Shown here: one piece after another, positions 47,230 through 56,054 of the stretch
Numbering within the stretch: position 1 is the stretch's first letter
Layout of the letters: each line of letters opens with the position of its first letter
NCBI RefSeq assembly: GCF_018614615.1
Contig: NZ_JAGGOK010000004.1
Coordinates: 62,001 to 126,000, forward strand
Source of the DNA: Streptomyces sp. ISL-100
GTDB taxonomy: Bacteria > Actinomycetota > Actinomycetes > Streptomycetales > Streptomycetaceae
Direction: 5' to 3'
DNA: 64,000 bases
Translations under genes and position numbers: made by a program
Notes under the pieces: generated by a model
Seen by the model: the letters and a program-made list of their open reading frames with translations, nothing else
What the model was told of the DNA's origin: nothing
Database searches by the model: none

Positions 47230-48408
47230 CTACCGCGCTGCGGCAGTCGCCGCGATGAGCTCGTCCACGACAGCGGCGGGCCCGGCCCCCGTGGCGGCCA
47301 CGGCCCGCTGGCGCTGCGCGCCGCAGCCCCGGGCGGTCAGGCGCCGCAGGAACGCCGCCGCCTCGCCCATCTCCCCGTACTCCTCCAGAACGGGACTCAC
47401 GTACTCGACGAGACGCTCCGCCTGCACCGAAGCCGGCAGGATCCGTCCGCTCAACGCGTCGACACCCTTGCCGGACCAGCCGTCCCGTGCCGCGCGCCAG
47501 TACGCGGCGCGCAGCAGTTCACCGGACGTACGAGGGCCTGGGTCGCCGCGTACGACCTTCGCCTCAGCCGTCACCACGAGCGCCCTGATGAGCGCCGTGA
47601 GAGCCACGGTGTCGTCGATGTCCGGCAGGACATCCATGGTGCGGATCTCCAGCGTCGGCAGTCGCGGGTTCGGCCGGACGTCCCAGAACGGCATGCCGGC
47701 TTCCAGCATGGCCTCCGAGTCGGCCATCGCCTCGGCGATCCGCTGGTGCTCTTCCAGCGACTCGGCGTACGGCGGCGGCCCCAGGCACGGGAACCCGCTC
47801 CTCATCACGGCACGCCAGCTCGCGTATCCGGTGTCGCGTCCCGTGTGGAAGGGCGAGTTGGCGCTCATCGCCACGAGGAGCGGCAGCCACGGCCTGAGGT
47901 GATTGGTGACCAGCACGGCGACTTCCCGGTCGGGCAGATGCACATGGGCGTGGAAGGCGCAGATGGCGAAGTCGTCGAGCAAGGCACGGTACTGGTCCGC
48001 GCCCGCCCGGTATCTCGGGTGGTCACCGATGTCGGCCGGTACTCCGCCTCCCATGACCGGGGTGCCGGACGCGCACAGGCGCAGGCCCTCCTCGCGGGCG
48101 GCCGCGACGGCCGCGGCGCGTACCCGCGTCAGTTCCTTGCGCAGCTCCTCGGGGCCCGAGCACGGGGGTGTCTTGCCCTCGATCTGGTACTGGGTGAATT
48201 CACCCGAGACCAGATCGCCCAGGACCGCGGAGGCCCGCGCCACGACGCGGGCACCCGCAGGCTGAACCTGACGCGTCCGGGGGTGGATGAGAAAGTACTC
48301 CTCCTCCACCCCCACCGTGGGCACCTGAGTGCCGGTTCGGCTTCCGGTTCCGGTTCCGGTTCCGGTTCCGGTCTCCGGGCTGTCGGCTCCCTGGTCATGA
48401 GTGTTCAC
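47230..48408 (-). CDS. YbdK-type carboxylate-amine ligase (glutamate-cysteine ligase family 2)
   Basis: A 392-residue ATP-grasp-like ligase. It starts with a Thr/Gly-rich tail, then 'VGVEEEYFLIHPRTRQVQ' (the GVEEE metal motif), 'FTQYQIEGKTPPC', 'LLDDFAICAFHAHVHLP', 'RPWLPLLVAMSANSPF' and 'LPTLEIRTMDVLPDIDD'. Members join glutamate or another amine acceptor; in actinomycetes they can be weak glutamate-cysteine ligases, while true MshC serves mycothiol. The role is thus uncertain. The last ~60 residues form a helical extension. It converges on the 2OG-Fe gene with a 27-bp gap. Confidence 0.82.
   Translation of the reverse strand: MNTHDQGADSPETGTGTGTGTGSRTGTQVPTVGVEEEYFLIHPRTRQVQPAGARVVARASAVLGDLVSGEFTQYQIEGKTPPCSGPEELRKELTRVRAAAVAAAREEGLRLCASGTPVMGGGVPADIGDHPRYRAGADQYRALLDDFAICAFHAHVHLPDREVAVLVTNHLRPWLPLLVAMSANSPFHTGRDTGYASWRAVMRSGFPCLGPPPYAESLEEHQRIAEAMADSEAMLEAGMPFWDVRPNPRLPTLEIRTMDVLPDIDDTVALTALIRALVVTAEAKVVRGDPGPRTSGELLRAAYWRAARDGWSGKGVDALSGRILPASVQAERLVEYVSPVLEEYGEMGEAAAFLRRLTARGCGAQRQRAVAATGAGPAAVVDELIAATAAAR
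48332..48376 (-). repeat. CCGGTT repeat encoding (Gly-Thr)n at ligase N-terminus
   Basis: Five contiguous CCGGTT units plus degenerate flanks on the plus strand encode the GTGTGTG stretch (about residues 14-22) of the YbdK-type ligase, just upstream of the catalytic GVEEE motif. In frame. Confidence 0.8.
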
Positions 48409-48444
48409 GGCAACAGCATCACGCGGTTGGTCCGCGTGCGCACA

Positions 48445-48573
48445 TCAGCGCTGTCGCGCGCGGTGGAGGTCGCGTATCAAGGCGATCTCGGCTCCGTGGT
48501 GCAGTAGTTCCTGGTTGACCCACCAGACAATGTCGATGAAGGGGTCGTCAGCGGTGGTGAATCTGCCGATCCG
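48445..48573 (-). pseudogene. DinB/DUF664 protein, C-terminal remnant
   Basis: A 42-codon tail ending in a normal stop reads 'FTTADDPFIDIVWWVNQELL' and 'HHGAEIALIRDLHRARQR'. This is the C-terminal helix of DinB/DUF664 (mycothiol-dependent transferase-like) proteins, including the conserved H-H-x-E metal-ligand region. The upstream three quarters are missing: sequence before 48573 is unrelated and Ser/Arg-rich. So it is a 5'-deleted pseudogene in the 316-bp gap behind the YbdK-type gene; nothing else was seen there. Confidence 0.75.
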
Positions 48574-48724
48574 AACCCTGCCACAGGCAGCAGGACGCCC
48601 GCGTTTCAATTTTTCCGGCGGCGACGACCGGCTGGCCGGTCCCGGCGACGTGACCGGCCGGTGGCCTCTCGCACGCCTGAGGGCGCGGGGGCAGCCACCG
48701 GCCGGTGCCATACGCAGGGGCGGG

Positions 48725-48916
48725 CTACTTCGGGGGGTAAATGTCCCCGCCGCCCATGCTGCTTGCCTGCTCGCTCTGTTCCTTGAGGCGGCGGGCCTTG
48801 TCCTTGAGCCGCTTGCGCTGCTCCGGGTCAGCGGCACGTTCCGCGGCCTGGTCCACCTCCTGCGCCATCTGGCGCAACTGCTGGGCACGACCGCCGGACT
48901 CACCTGCAGCGCTCAT
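48725..48916 (-). CDS. DUF6381 small hydrophilic protein
   Basis: A 63-residue protein from ATG 48916 with GAGGAG 6 nt upstream. It reads MSAAGESGGRAQQLRQMAQE, then 'AAERAADPEQRKRLKDKARR' and ends 'SSMGGGDIYPPK'. Charged, helical, Cys-free, and without membrane segment. This matches the streptomycete DUF6381 family as I remember it, notably 'ERAADPEQRxRLxxKARRL' and the 'GDIYP' tail. Function unknown. Confidence 0.85.
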   Translation of the reverse strand: MSAAGESGGRAQQLRQMAQEVDQAAERAADPEQRKRLKDKARRLKEQSEQASSMGGGDIYPPK

Positions 48917-49058
48917 GATCACTCCTCGGGTGACTGGAAAGAGCGGGCCGGACCAGCGAAACAGCGTCGGCGCATCCGCGCACTCCGAACGGTCACCCAC
49001 CGCTATCCCCGCAGGCCAGAGCCTCCGGGTGCCAGGGGCGGCGGGCCCGCCTACGGTG

Positions 49059-49568
49059 GTGTACGTGCGCCTCCTGCTGACGTCCGACACTCATCTGCCC
49101 ATACGCGCAAGGGAACTGCCCGCCGAACTCCTCGCGCAGGCACAGGAGGCCGATGTCGTGATACATGCCGGCGACTGGGTGGACGTGGCCGCCCTGGATC
49201 TGCTCGACGCGCACTCACGGCGCCTCATCGGGGTGTACGGCAACAACGACGGTCCGGAGCTGCGCGCCCGGCTGCCCGAAGTGGCGCGGGCGGAGCTCGG
49301 GGGGCTGCGCTTCGGCGTCGTACACGAAACCGGAGCCGCTCAGGGGCGGGAGCGCCGGTGCTCGGAGCGCTTTGGGGACCTGGATGTTCTGGTGTTCGGG
49401 CACAGTCACATTCCGTGGGACAGCACAGCCCCGGGCGGGCTGCGGTTGCTGAATCCGGGCTCGCCGACCGACCGGCGGCGACAGCCCTACTGCACCTACA
49501 TGACCGCCGTCGCGGAGGACGGGCGGCTGAGCGAAGTACGCCTGCACCGCCTCCCGCCGCGCCGCTGA
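49059..49568 (+). CDS. YfcE/MJ0936-type metallophosphoesterase
   Basis: A 169-residue phosphoesterase with the calcineurin-like metal motifs 'LLTSDTHLP' (DxH), 'VVIHAGDWVD' (GDxxD), 'GVYGNNDGP' (GNND), 'GVVHETG' and 'VLVFGHSHIPW' (GHxH). Members hydrolyse phosphodiesters such as cyclic nucleotides or model substrates. Three GTG codons (49056, 49059, 49065) are possible starts; the sequence CTACGGT just upstream suggests a leaderless message beginning at one of them. It is a single gene. Confidence 0.85.
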   Translation: MYVRLLLTSDTHLPIRARELPAELLAQAQEADVVIHAGDWVDVAALDLLDAHSRRLIGVYGNNDGPELRARLPEVARAELGGLRFGVVHETGAAQGRERRCSERFGDLDVLVFGHSHIPWDSTAPGGLRLLNPGSPTDRRRQPYCTYMTAVAEDGRLSEVRLHRLPPRR

Positions 49569-49676
49569 CAGCGTGGCGCTCGCAGGTGCGGGTGCTTTCT
49601 GTCGCTATGTTCCATGCGGACAGTCGGAGGCGGGCTCCCCCACTCCTCCGCGAAGCCGCACCGGACGAGAGACGCG

Positions 49677-50942
49677 ATGAGACTTCGTGCCACTGCCAGC
49701 CGGCGACTGGCCTTCCTGCTGACACTGGTCGCAGGGCTGGCCGTAACCCAGGCCCCCGAACCCGCGGCGTACGATCACGCGCTGTACGATCACGCGCTGT
49801 ACGATCACGCGGCGTCAAGTAACACAGTGTCAGGTGACATGACGTCAGATCATGCGGCGCCGTGCCCGGCATCCGTGCCCTACCGCTCGGGTGCCTCCGG
49901 CTATCACACCTTCCGCATCCCGGCCGCCCTCCAGGTACCCGGCGGTGCGCTGCTCGCGTTCGCCGAGGGCCGGCGCGATTCCGCCGCGGACAACGGTGAC
50001 ATCGACCTGGTCCTGCGGCGCTCCCTCGACGGCGGATGCACCTGGCAGCCACTGCAGTTGGTCGCCGACGCCGGGAAGGACACGGTGGGCAACCCCGTGC
50101 CGGTGATCGATCCCCGCAGCGGAGACATCGTGCTGGTGACATGCCGGACCCTCGGCGGCGCCACGAAGCGGCAGGTGACGTCCGGCAGAGCCGCCGCCTC
50201 GGTCCGCCGGGTGTACGTCCAGCGAAGTGCCGACGGCGGCAGGACGTGGTCCCCACAGCGGGACATCACCGAGTCGGTCAAGCCCTCCGACTGGCGCTGG
50301 TACGCCGTCGGTCCCGGCCACGGGGCCGCCCTGCGGCACGGTCGTGACCGGGGCCGGCTGCTGGTGCCCGCGAACCACAGTGCGGGCACGACCGGACGCA
50401 GCGGCGGGCACTCCCTCTACAGCGACGACGGCGGACACACCTGGCACGTCGGGTACGTGAGCAGGTCGGCCGGCGGTCCTCTCGCGCTCAACGAGAGCAC
50501 GCTGGCCGAGCTCCCGGACGGCACGGTCTACATCAACGCCCGTGACCACGACCGTATTGCCGAGGGCACTCGCGCGGACGCCTACAGCGACGACGGCGGT
50601 CTGACCCTGGCCGTCCCCTTCCGACCGCAGCCCCAGCTGACGGGTCCGACGGTCCAGGGCAGCGTCCTTCAGGTCTCCGGTCGGCCGTGGCGGCGGCCGC
50701 TGCTGTACTCCGGCCCGTCGGACCCCGGCAAACGGCTCCGGATGCAGGTGCGTGCCAGCGACGACGGCGGGCGTTCGTGGCGGCCGGCCCGGTCCGTGTC
50801 GGACGAGCCGGCGGGCTATTCGGACCTGGTGCAGACGAGCACGGCCACGGTGGGCCTGCTCTACGAGACGGGGCCGACGACGTATCACGACACCATCCGC
50901 TTCACACGGCTGCCCCTCCGCACCTTGTCATTCGAGTGGTGA
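49677..50942 (+). CDS. Secreted exo-sialidase (BNR-repeat)
   Basis: A 421-residue protein. A signal peptide ('SRRLAFLLTLVAGLAVTQA') is followed by a 15-residue repeat and then the six-bladed sialidase fold: the RIP-type 'YHTFRIPAALQVPGGALLAF', five Asp boxes ('SLDGGCTW', 'SADGGRTW', 'SDDGGHTW', 'SDDGGLT', 'SDDGGRSW') and late arginine in 'SGRPWRRPLLYSGP'. The Arg triad elements R in FRIP, in 'VRASDDGG' and 'NARDHDRIAEG' are likely present. It should release terminal sialic-type sugars outside the cell. The Asp-box count is normal. It is a single gene; ATG has GAGAG upstream. Confidence 0.87.
   Translation: MRLRATASRRLAFLLTLVAGLAVTQAPEPAAYDHALYDHALYDHAASSNTVSGDMTSDHAAPCPASVPYRSGASGYHTFRIPAALQVPGGALLAFAEGRRDSAADNGDIDLVLRRSLDGGCTWQPLQLVADAGKDTVGNPVPVIDPRSGDIVLVTCRTLGGATKRQVTSGRAAASVRRVYVQRSADGGRTWSPQRDITESVKPSDWRWYAVGPGHGAALRHGRDRGRLLVPANHSAGTTGRSGGHSLYSDDGGHTWHVGYVSRSAGGPLALNESTLAELPDGTVYINARDHDRIAEGTRADAYSDDGGLTLAVPFRPQPQLTGPTVQGSVLQVSGRPWRRPLLYSGPSDPGKRLRMQVRASDDGGRSWRPARSVSDEPAGYSDLVQTSTATVGLLYETGPTTYHDTIRFTRLPLRTLSFEW
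49770..49814 (+). repeat. 15-bp tandem repeat x3 in sialidase pro-region
   Basis: TACGATCACGCGCTG occurs as three contiguous copies (49770-49784, 49785-49799, 49800-49814; the last ends GGCG). It encodes YDHAL-YDHAL-YDHAA just after the signal peptide. The copies are nearly identical in nucleotides, so the duplication is recent. Confidence 0.9.
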
Positions 50943-50965
50943 AAGCGACGCGAAGAGCACGCCGC

Positions 50966-51730
50966 TCATGCGTGTGACAGCGCGAAGGAAACCAGGAAGC
51001 CGCTGACAGTGATCAGGCCGATCGCCAGATGGGCGTCCTCGAACGCCTCCGGAATCATGGTGTCGGCGATCATCGCGAGAATCGCACCGGCCGCCACTGC
51101 CGTCACCGCCGCCACCACCGCGGTCGGCAGCCCGCCGACCACGGCGTAGCCGACCACCGCCGAAGCCGTGCTCGCGGCAGCGATCGCGCCCCAGATTCCG
51201 AAGACGTACTTCTTGCTGCGGCCGGCCCGCCGCATGCCGGCGGAGCTCGAAAGGCCCTCGGGCACGTTGCTGATGAACACCGCTACCACGGTCACCATGC
51301 TCACCGCCCCGCCGTCGACAAGGCTGACGCCGATCACCGCCGATTCGGGTACGCCGTCCAGCAGGGCGCCCAGCGCCAACGCCAGCCCGGAGCCCGCCTG
51401 CTGAGCCTCCGACGGCTGCGACTGCCGGTGACCGGAACGCTTGCGGTGCCGGGCCCCGCGGCGCGCCAGCCATACGTTGCCCGCCGTGTACGCCACGGCC
51501 CCGCCCACGGTCCCGATGGCTGCCGGAGCCAGCCCGGCCTGGTCGTACGCCTCCTCGACCAGTTCGAAGGACACCGCTGACAGCAGCACTCCCGCGCCGA
51601 ACGCCATCACCGACGCCACCACCCACTGCGGGATCCGTACCCCGTACCCCAGCACCGCCCCGAGCAGCAGGGCCGACCCGGCCACCAGCCCCCACATCCC
51701 TGCCAGCACGACTTGATCCATGGCCCCCAT
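50966..51730 (-). CDS. ZIP-family metal transporter
   Basis: A 254-residue membrane protein with about eight hydrophobic segments. The central helix 'GLALALGALLDGVPESAVIG' carries the metal-binding HxxxE-like site as 'DGVPES' and the fifth 'ISNVPEGLSSSAGM' is the N-V-P-E-G signature of ZIP proteins. The loop between segments 3 and 4 is basic and His-containing. ZIP proteins move Zn, Fe or related metals into the cytoplasm; direction can vary in bacteria. ATG 51730 is preferred; 51721 is the alternative. Confidence 0.8.
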   Translation of the reverse strand: MGAMDQVVLAGMWGLVAGSALLLGAVLGYGVRIPQWVVASVMAFGAGVLLSAVSFELVEEAYDQAGLAPAAIGTVGGAVAYTAGNVWLARRGARHRKRSGHRQSQPSEAQQAGSGLALALGALLDGVPESAVIGVSLVDGGAVSMVTVVAVFISNVPEGLSSSAGMRRAGRSKKYVFGIWGAIAAASTASAVVGYAVVGGLPTAVVAAVTAVAAGAILAMIADTMIPEAFEDAHLAIGLITVSGFLVSFALSHA

Positions 51731-51811
51731 GTACCCCGGAACGGCACATGAACAGCCGGAATGCGCCGCCGCGCACACCAACGGGCCCCGCCGGGCCCCG
51801 CCGGCCCTCTG

Positions 51812-52855
51812 TCAGGTGGCGCTGCGTTCGCTCGCGTCCCGCAGGCCGCGTTCGACGGCACGGTTGTGGGCGTCGTCCGGCCTGCCTGCCTGCGTCCCCG
51901 GCCGGCCGGCCAGCAGCAGGTCCCGCCATCGCTCGGCGCTCCAGTCCGCCGGGCTCGTGCTCTCGATGAAGTCCTCGACGAGGGCGAGGAAGCGCACGGG
52001 GCGGGTGTGGAACGGGAAATGGCCCACACCTTCGAAGATCTCCAGGCGGCTCCCCGGCATCGCCGCGTGCGCGCGGTGCGCGTGCCGCTCGGGGACGACG
52101 CTGTCGCGTCCGCCCCACATGAGCATGGTGGGCATCCCCTGCGCCAGGTAGCACCGGTCGAGCATCGTGACGACCTGGCCCCGCCAGTCGACAACCGCCC
52201 GCAGCGTCCTGATGAACGCGCTGCGCGAAGTCGCGTCGGGCAACGCGTCGACGAGGTCGAGCAGTTCCGTCGCGTCCTGGCCGAGATCGGTGTCGAGCAG
52301 CCTCAACAGCCTGACGAAGACACGCGTCTGCCACCGCATACCGGGGAGCAGCAGGGCCGAGAGCATCAGGTCGGCTCCGGGCAGGGAGACCGCCCGCAGG
52401 ACCGGGTTGACCTCCGCTCCCACTCCGCCCGTACTGACCAGCACCAGGCGTTCGGTCCGTTCGGGGAACTGATACGCGAACTGCATGGCCACACCGCCGC
52501 CGAACGAGTGGCCGATCAGGGTCGCCCGCTCGATGCCCAGCGCCCCGAGCAGGTCGCGCACTCCGTTCGCGTAGGCGGCCACCGAGTAGTCGGCGCGCGG
52601 CTTGTCCGACTGTCCGTGGCCGAGCAGATCGGGGGCGATCACTGTGTAGCGGCGGGCCAGGCCCGGCATGAGGTCGGCCCAGGTGGCGGAGGAGTCGCCG
52701 ATGCCGTGGATGAGTACGACGGCCGGCCCTTCCCCCGCGATCCGGTACGCGCGCCGGTATCCGTGCACGACGCGATAGTGCAGCTCGGCGTCCCCGTCCC
52801 CCACGGGGCGCAGCCGGCTATCGCCCGGCAGTCGTCGGCCGGGATGGTCAACCAC
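51812..52855 (-). CDS. Alpha/beta-fold hydrolase
   Basis: A 347-residue serine hydrolase with 'VVLIHGIGDSSATWADLM', nucleophile elbow 'LIGHSFGGGVAMQFA' (GHSFGG), acid in 'MLMWGGRDSVVPE' and histidine in 'FEGVGHFPFH'. The fold is like MhpC or lipase-type esterases. GTG 52855 has GGGAGG 7 nt upstream, which favours it over ATG 52891. The substrate is unknown. Last ~40 residues are polar and likely disordered. Confidence 0.83.
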   Translation of the reverse strand: MVDHPGRRLPGDSRLRPVGDGDAELHYRVVHGYRRAYRIAGEGPAVVLIHGIGDSSATWADLMPGLARRYTVIAPDLLGHGQSDKPRADYSVAAYANGVRDLLGALGIERATLIGHSFGGGVAMQFAYQFPERTERLVLVSTGGVGAEVNPVLRAVSLPGADLMLSALLLPGMRWQTRVFVRLLRLLDTDLGQDATELLDLVDALPDATSRSAFIRTLRAVVDWRGQVVTMLDRCYLAQGMPTMLMWGGRDSVVPERHAHRAHAAMPGSRLEIFEGVGHFPFHTRPVRFLALVEDFIESTSPADWSAERWRDLLLAGRPGTQAGRPDDAHNRAVERGLRDASERSAT

Positions 52856-53106
52856 GGTCGCACCTCCCGAGTTGGGCCTCCGGCCGGTCATGCGGGCGAA
52901 GCGGCCGATCGGCGTATCCGTCCGTACTTCCGAGCCTAGGCCTGCCGCGGCACACAGGGTTTCCGTCGCGTTTCACTCCGGATACGCCGCCCTGGGCCCC
53001 GCGGCAGTACGCTCCTGGCCTCGCCCGTCCGCATCTGATCTGATACGGGGCACGACACGGCTTCGCCCGATGGCATCAGACGGTCCTGACGCGCAGACTT
53101 GACGGC

Positions 53107-53583
53107 ATGTCGGGCAAGCGAAGCGCGGGTCTCCTCCTGTTCCGGACGTCGGACGACGGGGCCGAGGTGCTCATCGGTCACATGGGCGGTCCATTCTGGA
53201 CCGGGCGCGACACCGCGGCCTGGTCGATCCCCAAAGGTGAGTACGAGCCGGACGAGACGCCGGAGGCGGCTGCCCGCCGGGAGTTCACGGAGGAGCTCGG
53301 CCTGCCGGTGCCTGACGGAGAGCTCATTGCCCTCGGCGAGTCCCGTCAGGCGAGCGGAAAGATCGTCACGGTCTGGGCACTGGAGGCGGATCTCGACCCT
53401 GCTCTGGCGGATTTCGGGACGTTCACCATGGAGTGGCCGAGAGGCTCCGGTGTGCGGCAGGAGTTCCCGGAGATCGACCAGGTCGAATGGTGCGGGCCGG
53501 CGAGCGCCCGTACCCGGCTCGTGTCGGGCCAGCGCGTTTTCCTCGACCGGCTCGCCCGGCACTTGGAGGACCGGCAGGGGTAA
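53107..53583 (+). CDS. NUDIX hydrolase
   Basis: A 158-residue pyrophosphohydrolase with 'SAGLLLFRTSDDGAEVLIGH' and the NUDIX box, which runs from GEYEPDE through 'REFTEELGL' (residues about 43-66) with its glutamates intact. 'KIVTVWALEADLD' and 'EIDQVEWCGP' complete the fold. Such enzymes cleave nucleoside diphosphates linked to another group. ATG 53107 opens the frame directly. It is followed by a broken S41 peptidase gene. Confidence 0.87.
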   Translation: MSGKRSAGLLLFRTSDDGAEVLIGHMGGPFWTGRDTAAWSIPKGEYEPDETPEAAARREFTEELGLPVPDGELIALGESRQASGKIVTVWALEADLDPALADFGTFTMEWPRGSGVRQEFPEIDQVEWCGPASARTRLVSGQRVFLDRLARHLEDRQG

Positions 53584-53682
53584 TTCCCGCCTCTGGACAA
53601 AGTTGTCGCGGCGGCCGCGCTGCCGACCGTCACCAGCAGCATGGCTTTGCCCGCCGCCCCTACGGTTGCCGTACGGGAGCAG

Positions 53683-54360
53683 CGGTTCGCCCCGCTACCT
53701 CACCGCCGACGGGATGCCTTCACCGTACGATCCGGACGGCGCCCCGGCCGGGCGTCGATGCACGTGGACGGCTCACCCAACGACCGGAACCTGCTCCGCA
53801 TTCCAGCTTTGCCTGCCTCACGCATGCGCGAGGCGCCGGCGATCCGGTGGCAGCTTTCGGGACCGCCACGGGCCCCGGATCAGCGCCGGGACAACGGACG
53901 ACGAACTGTTCGCCGCCTTCCGGGAGATGCTGTCGCCGCCGTACGACGCGCATGTCACCCTCCTCGCCGTCGACGCCGGGACTCTCGCCCAGGTCCGGCC
54001 CGGCACCGTCATCCCCGACCCGGCGCCGGCGGCCCGGATCAAGACGTACATCCAGGAGCGCGACGTGGGGCGGCCGGGTCGGGTACGCCGACCTGCCCGG
54101 TGACCAAGGCTGCCTGCGGATCGATGGCGGCGGATCCGACAGGCTGGGGCAGCAGCGACTCGCCGCGCGTCTCACCGGCCGCCCCTACTTCGCCGGTGCC
54201 CCGGTACACGGGACCGGTCACGGTACTGACCAGTGGCACGACGTTCACTGCGGGAGAGACCTTCACGCAGGCCCTCATCGAGCGTCCGGGGCGGACCGTA
54301 CGGACCGGGGAACCCACGCAGGGGGTCTTCTCAGACGTACTGGAACGCCGCTTTCGGCAG
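53683..54360 (+). pseudogene. S41 (C-terminal processing) peptidase, multiply frameshifted remnant
   Basis: Pieces of one S41 peptidase appear in order but in different frames: 'RYLTADGM' then 'AFTVRSGRRPGRASMHVDGS' and 'PNDRNLLRIPALP'; next 'TDDELFAAFREMLSPPYDAH' and 'VRPGTVIPDPAPAARIKTYI'; then 'GRVGYADLPGDQGCLRI'; then 'VTVLTSGTTFTAGETFTQAL' and 'TVRTGEPTQGVFSDVLER'. At least three shifts and a deletion between the second and third pieces are needed. The active-site serine region (TSGTTFTAGE) is itself readable. The gene is dead unless the sequence is wrong at several sites. Confidence 0.85.
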
Positions 54361-54974
54361 GAGATCCGCGAGGGGGCCGGAAGTGATTCGCACCACAGGG
54401 GCGCGAGGCTGCGGAGGTGGGCAGAGAGTCCCTACGCCGGGCCGGGGCCCTACGCCGTACAGGCCTCAAAATCGCGGCCCCGGCGTGGTGACGGGCCTCT
54501 GCCGCGGCATACAGACCCAGCGGAACGTCCCTGACCGGGCGGCACTGGGGCAAGGCCGGGGAGGTAGAAAGGACCACTTCGGCCGGGCCGCCGATCGGAT
54601 GTGGTTTACCGTGGCAAGGGAAGAGCCGTCGCCTACGCCGCCGACAGCCTGGTTGCCCGTATCCACGAGGCCGGAGACGGTCCCTGGCAGAAGACCCAGA
54701 AGGCAAGGTCACACTGCCGCTCAGCCCGCTCGCTCAGCTCCGCCGGCCCGGCCGACCGAATCCCCACTTTCTCCCGGCCATCGGCGGCCCCAGACCGATG
54801 GTGCGGCGCGAAATCCGCGAATACCTGGCGCCGCGAGCCTCCACCGCGCGCCTGTGGCCCCCGTCCGGCCGTCGGCGATGCCGCTGAGCCTCGTCGCCCG
54901 ACCGGGGGCGCATCCCCGGGATTCCCCCTTACGCCCGCCCTCTCCCCCGGCCTCCACCAAAAGGACTCCTCTCT
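54361..54974. other. Non-coding stretch before the desaturase gene
   Basis: About 610 bp with no recognisable gene. All frames give short, Arg/Pro/Gly-rich nonsense. It follows the S41 remnant and may be decayed peptidase 3' sequence or other lost genes. The last ~20 bp (AAAAGGAC) supply the desaturase ribosome site. I cannot name any promoter or RNA in it. Confidence 0.5.
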
Positions 54975-56054
54975 ATGCCAGTGCAGACTTCGGTACGCCC
55001 CCCGGCCTCGGCCTCGGCCTCGGCCTCGCAGAAATCCGGCAGCGACTTCGCGAAGCTGTCCAAGAAGATCACCGCGGCCGGGCTGATGGGCCGCCGCCCC
55101 GGCTATTACACGGCTCGTATCGCCGCGGTTACCGCGCTCTACGCCGGCGGCTGGATCGCCTTCGTACTCGTCGGCGACAGCTGGTGGACGCTGGCGGTCG
55201 CCGGTTTCCTCGCCCTGGCCTTCGGCCAGGTCGCACTGGTGACGCACGACACGGCCCACCGTCAGGTGTTCCGGCTGCGCAAGGCCAGCGAGCGCTCCGG
55301 CCGCCTCGCCGGGAACATCGGCATCGGCATGGGCTACGGATGGTGGCAGGACAAGCACACCCGCCACCACGCCAACCCCAACCACGCGGAGCTCGACCCG
55401 GACGTCCTCCCCGACGTGCTGGTCTGGTCCCAGGACCAGGCGCGCGCGGCCAAGGGGCTGCCCCGGCTGCTGGGCCGCTCGCAGGCCTTCCTGTTCTTCC
55501 CGCTGCTCACGCTGGAAGGCTTCAACCTGCATGTGGCGGGCGTACGAGCGCTGGCCAACCGCACGCTCAAGAACCGCACCCTCGAAGGCACGCTGCTCTT
55601 CGGCCACTTCGCCGTCTACCTGACCGCGCTGTTCCTGGTGCTGCCGCCCGGCATGGCGATCGCCTTCCTGGCTGTCCACCAGTGCCTGTTCGGCGTCTAC
55701 CTCGGATCCATCTTCGCCCCGAACCACAAGGGCATGCCGATCCTGACCGGCGACGACCGTCCCGACTTCCTGCGCCGCCAGGTGCTCACTTCCCGCAATG
55801 TGCGCGGCGGCTGGTTCACCGACATCATGCTCGGCGGGCTGAACTACCAGATCGAGCATCACCTGTTCCCCAGCATGCCCACCCCGCACCTGCGGCGGGC
55901 TCAGGTCATCGTCCGGGACTACTGCCGGGATCTCGGCATCAGCTACCTGGAGACCAGCCTGATCACCTCGTACCGCCAGGCGCTCACCAGCCTCCACCAG
56001 GCAGGAGCCCCGATCCGCGAGGCCCGTGCGGCCGCCGCCCTGTCCAAGGCCTAG
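54975..56054 (+). CDS. Membrane fatty-acid desaturase
   Basis: A 359-residue integral membrane enzyme. An N-terminal Ala-Ser repeat tail is followed by membrane segments and the three histidine boxes 'HDTAH' near residue 92, 'HTRHH' near residue 128 and 'QIEHHLF' near residue 295. This is the front-end/acyl-lipid delta-type pattern (Q in the third box) shared by many actinobacterial DesA3-like proteins. It would introduce a cis double bond using di-iron and ferredoxin or a cytochrome, for membrane fluidity. Its stop codon overlaps the end of the IS481 remnant on the other strand, so native sequence downstream has been replaced. Confidence 0.88.
   Translation: MPVQTSVRPPASASASASQKSGSDFAKLSKKITAAGLMGRRPGYYTARIAAVTALYAGGWIAFVLVGDSWWTLAVAGFLALAFGQVALVTHDTAHRQVFRLRKASERSGRLAGNIGIGMGYGWWQDKHTRHHANPNHAELDPDVLPDVLVWSQDQARAAKGLPRLLGRSQAFLFFPLLTLEGFNLHVAGVRALANRTLKNRTLEGTLLFGHFAVYLTALFLVLPPGMAIAFLAVHQCLFGVYLGSIFAPNHKGMPILTGDDRPDFLRRQVLTSRNVRGGWFTDIMLGGLNYQIEHHLFPSMPTPHLRRAQVIVRDYCRDLGISYLETSLITSYRQALTSLHQAGAPIREARAAAALSKA
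55003..55026 (+). repeat. CGGCCT x4 repeat encoding (Ala-Ser)n in desaturase N-terminus
   Basis: Four exact CGGCCT copies in tandem produce the stretch ASASASAS near residues 11-19 of the desaturase, before its conserved part. In frame. Confidence 0.85.

Noticed and set aside
49770..49814. Iteron or origin repeats
   Set aside because: Only three contiguous copies, in frame in a secreted protein, with no replication gene nearby.
54361..54974. Possible gene or structured RNA in the gap before the desaturase
   Set aside because: No frame has protein-like composition or a ribosome site, and no riboswitch, tRNA-like fold or clear hairpin series was apparent.
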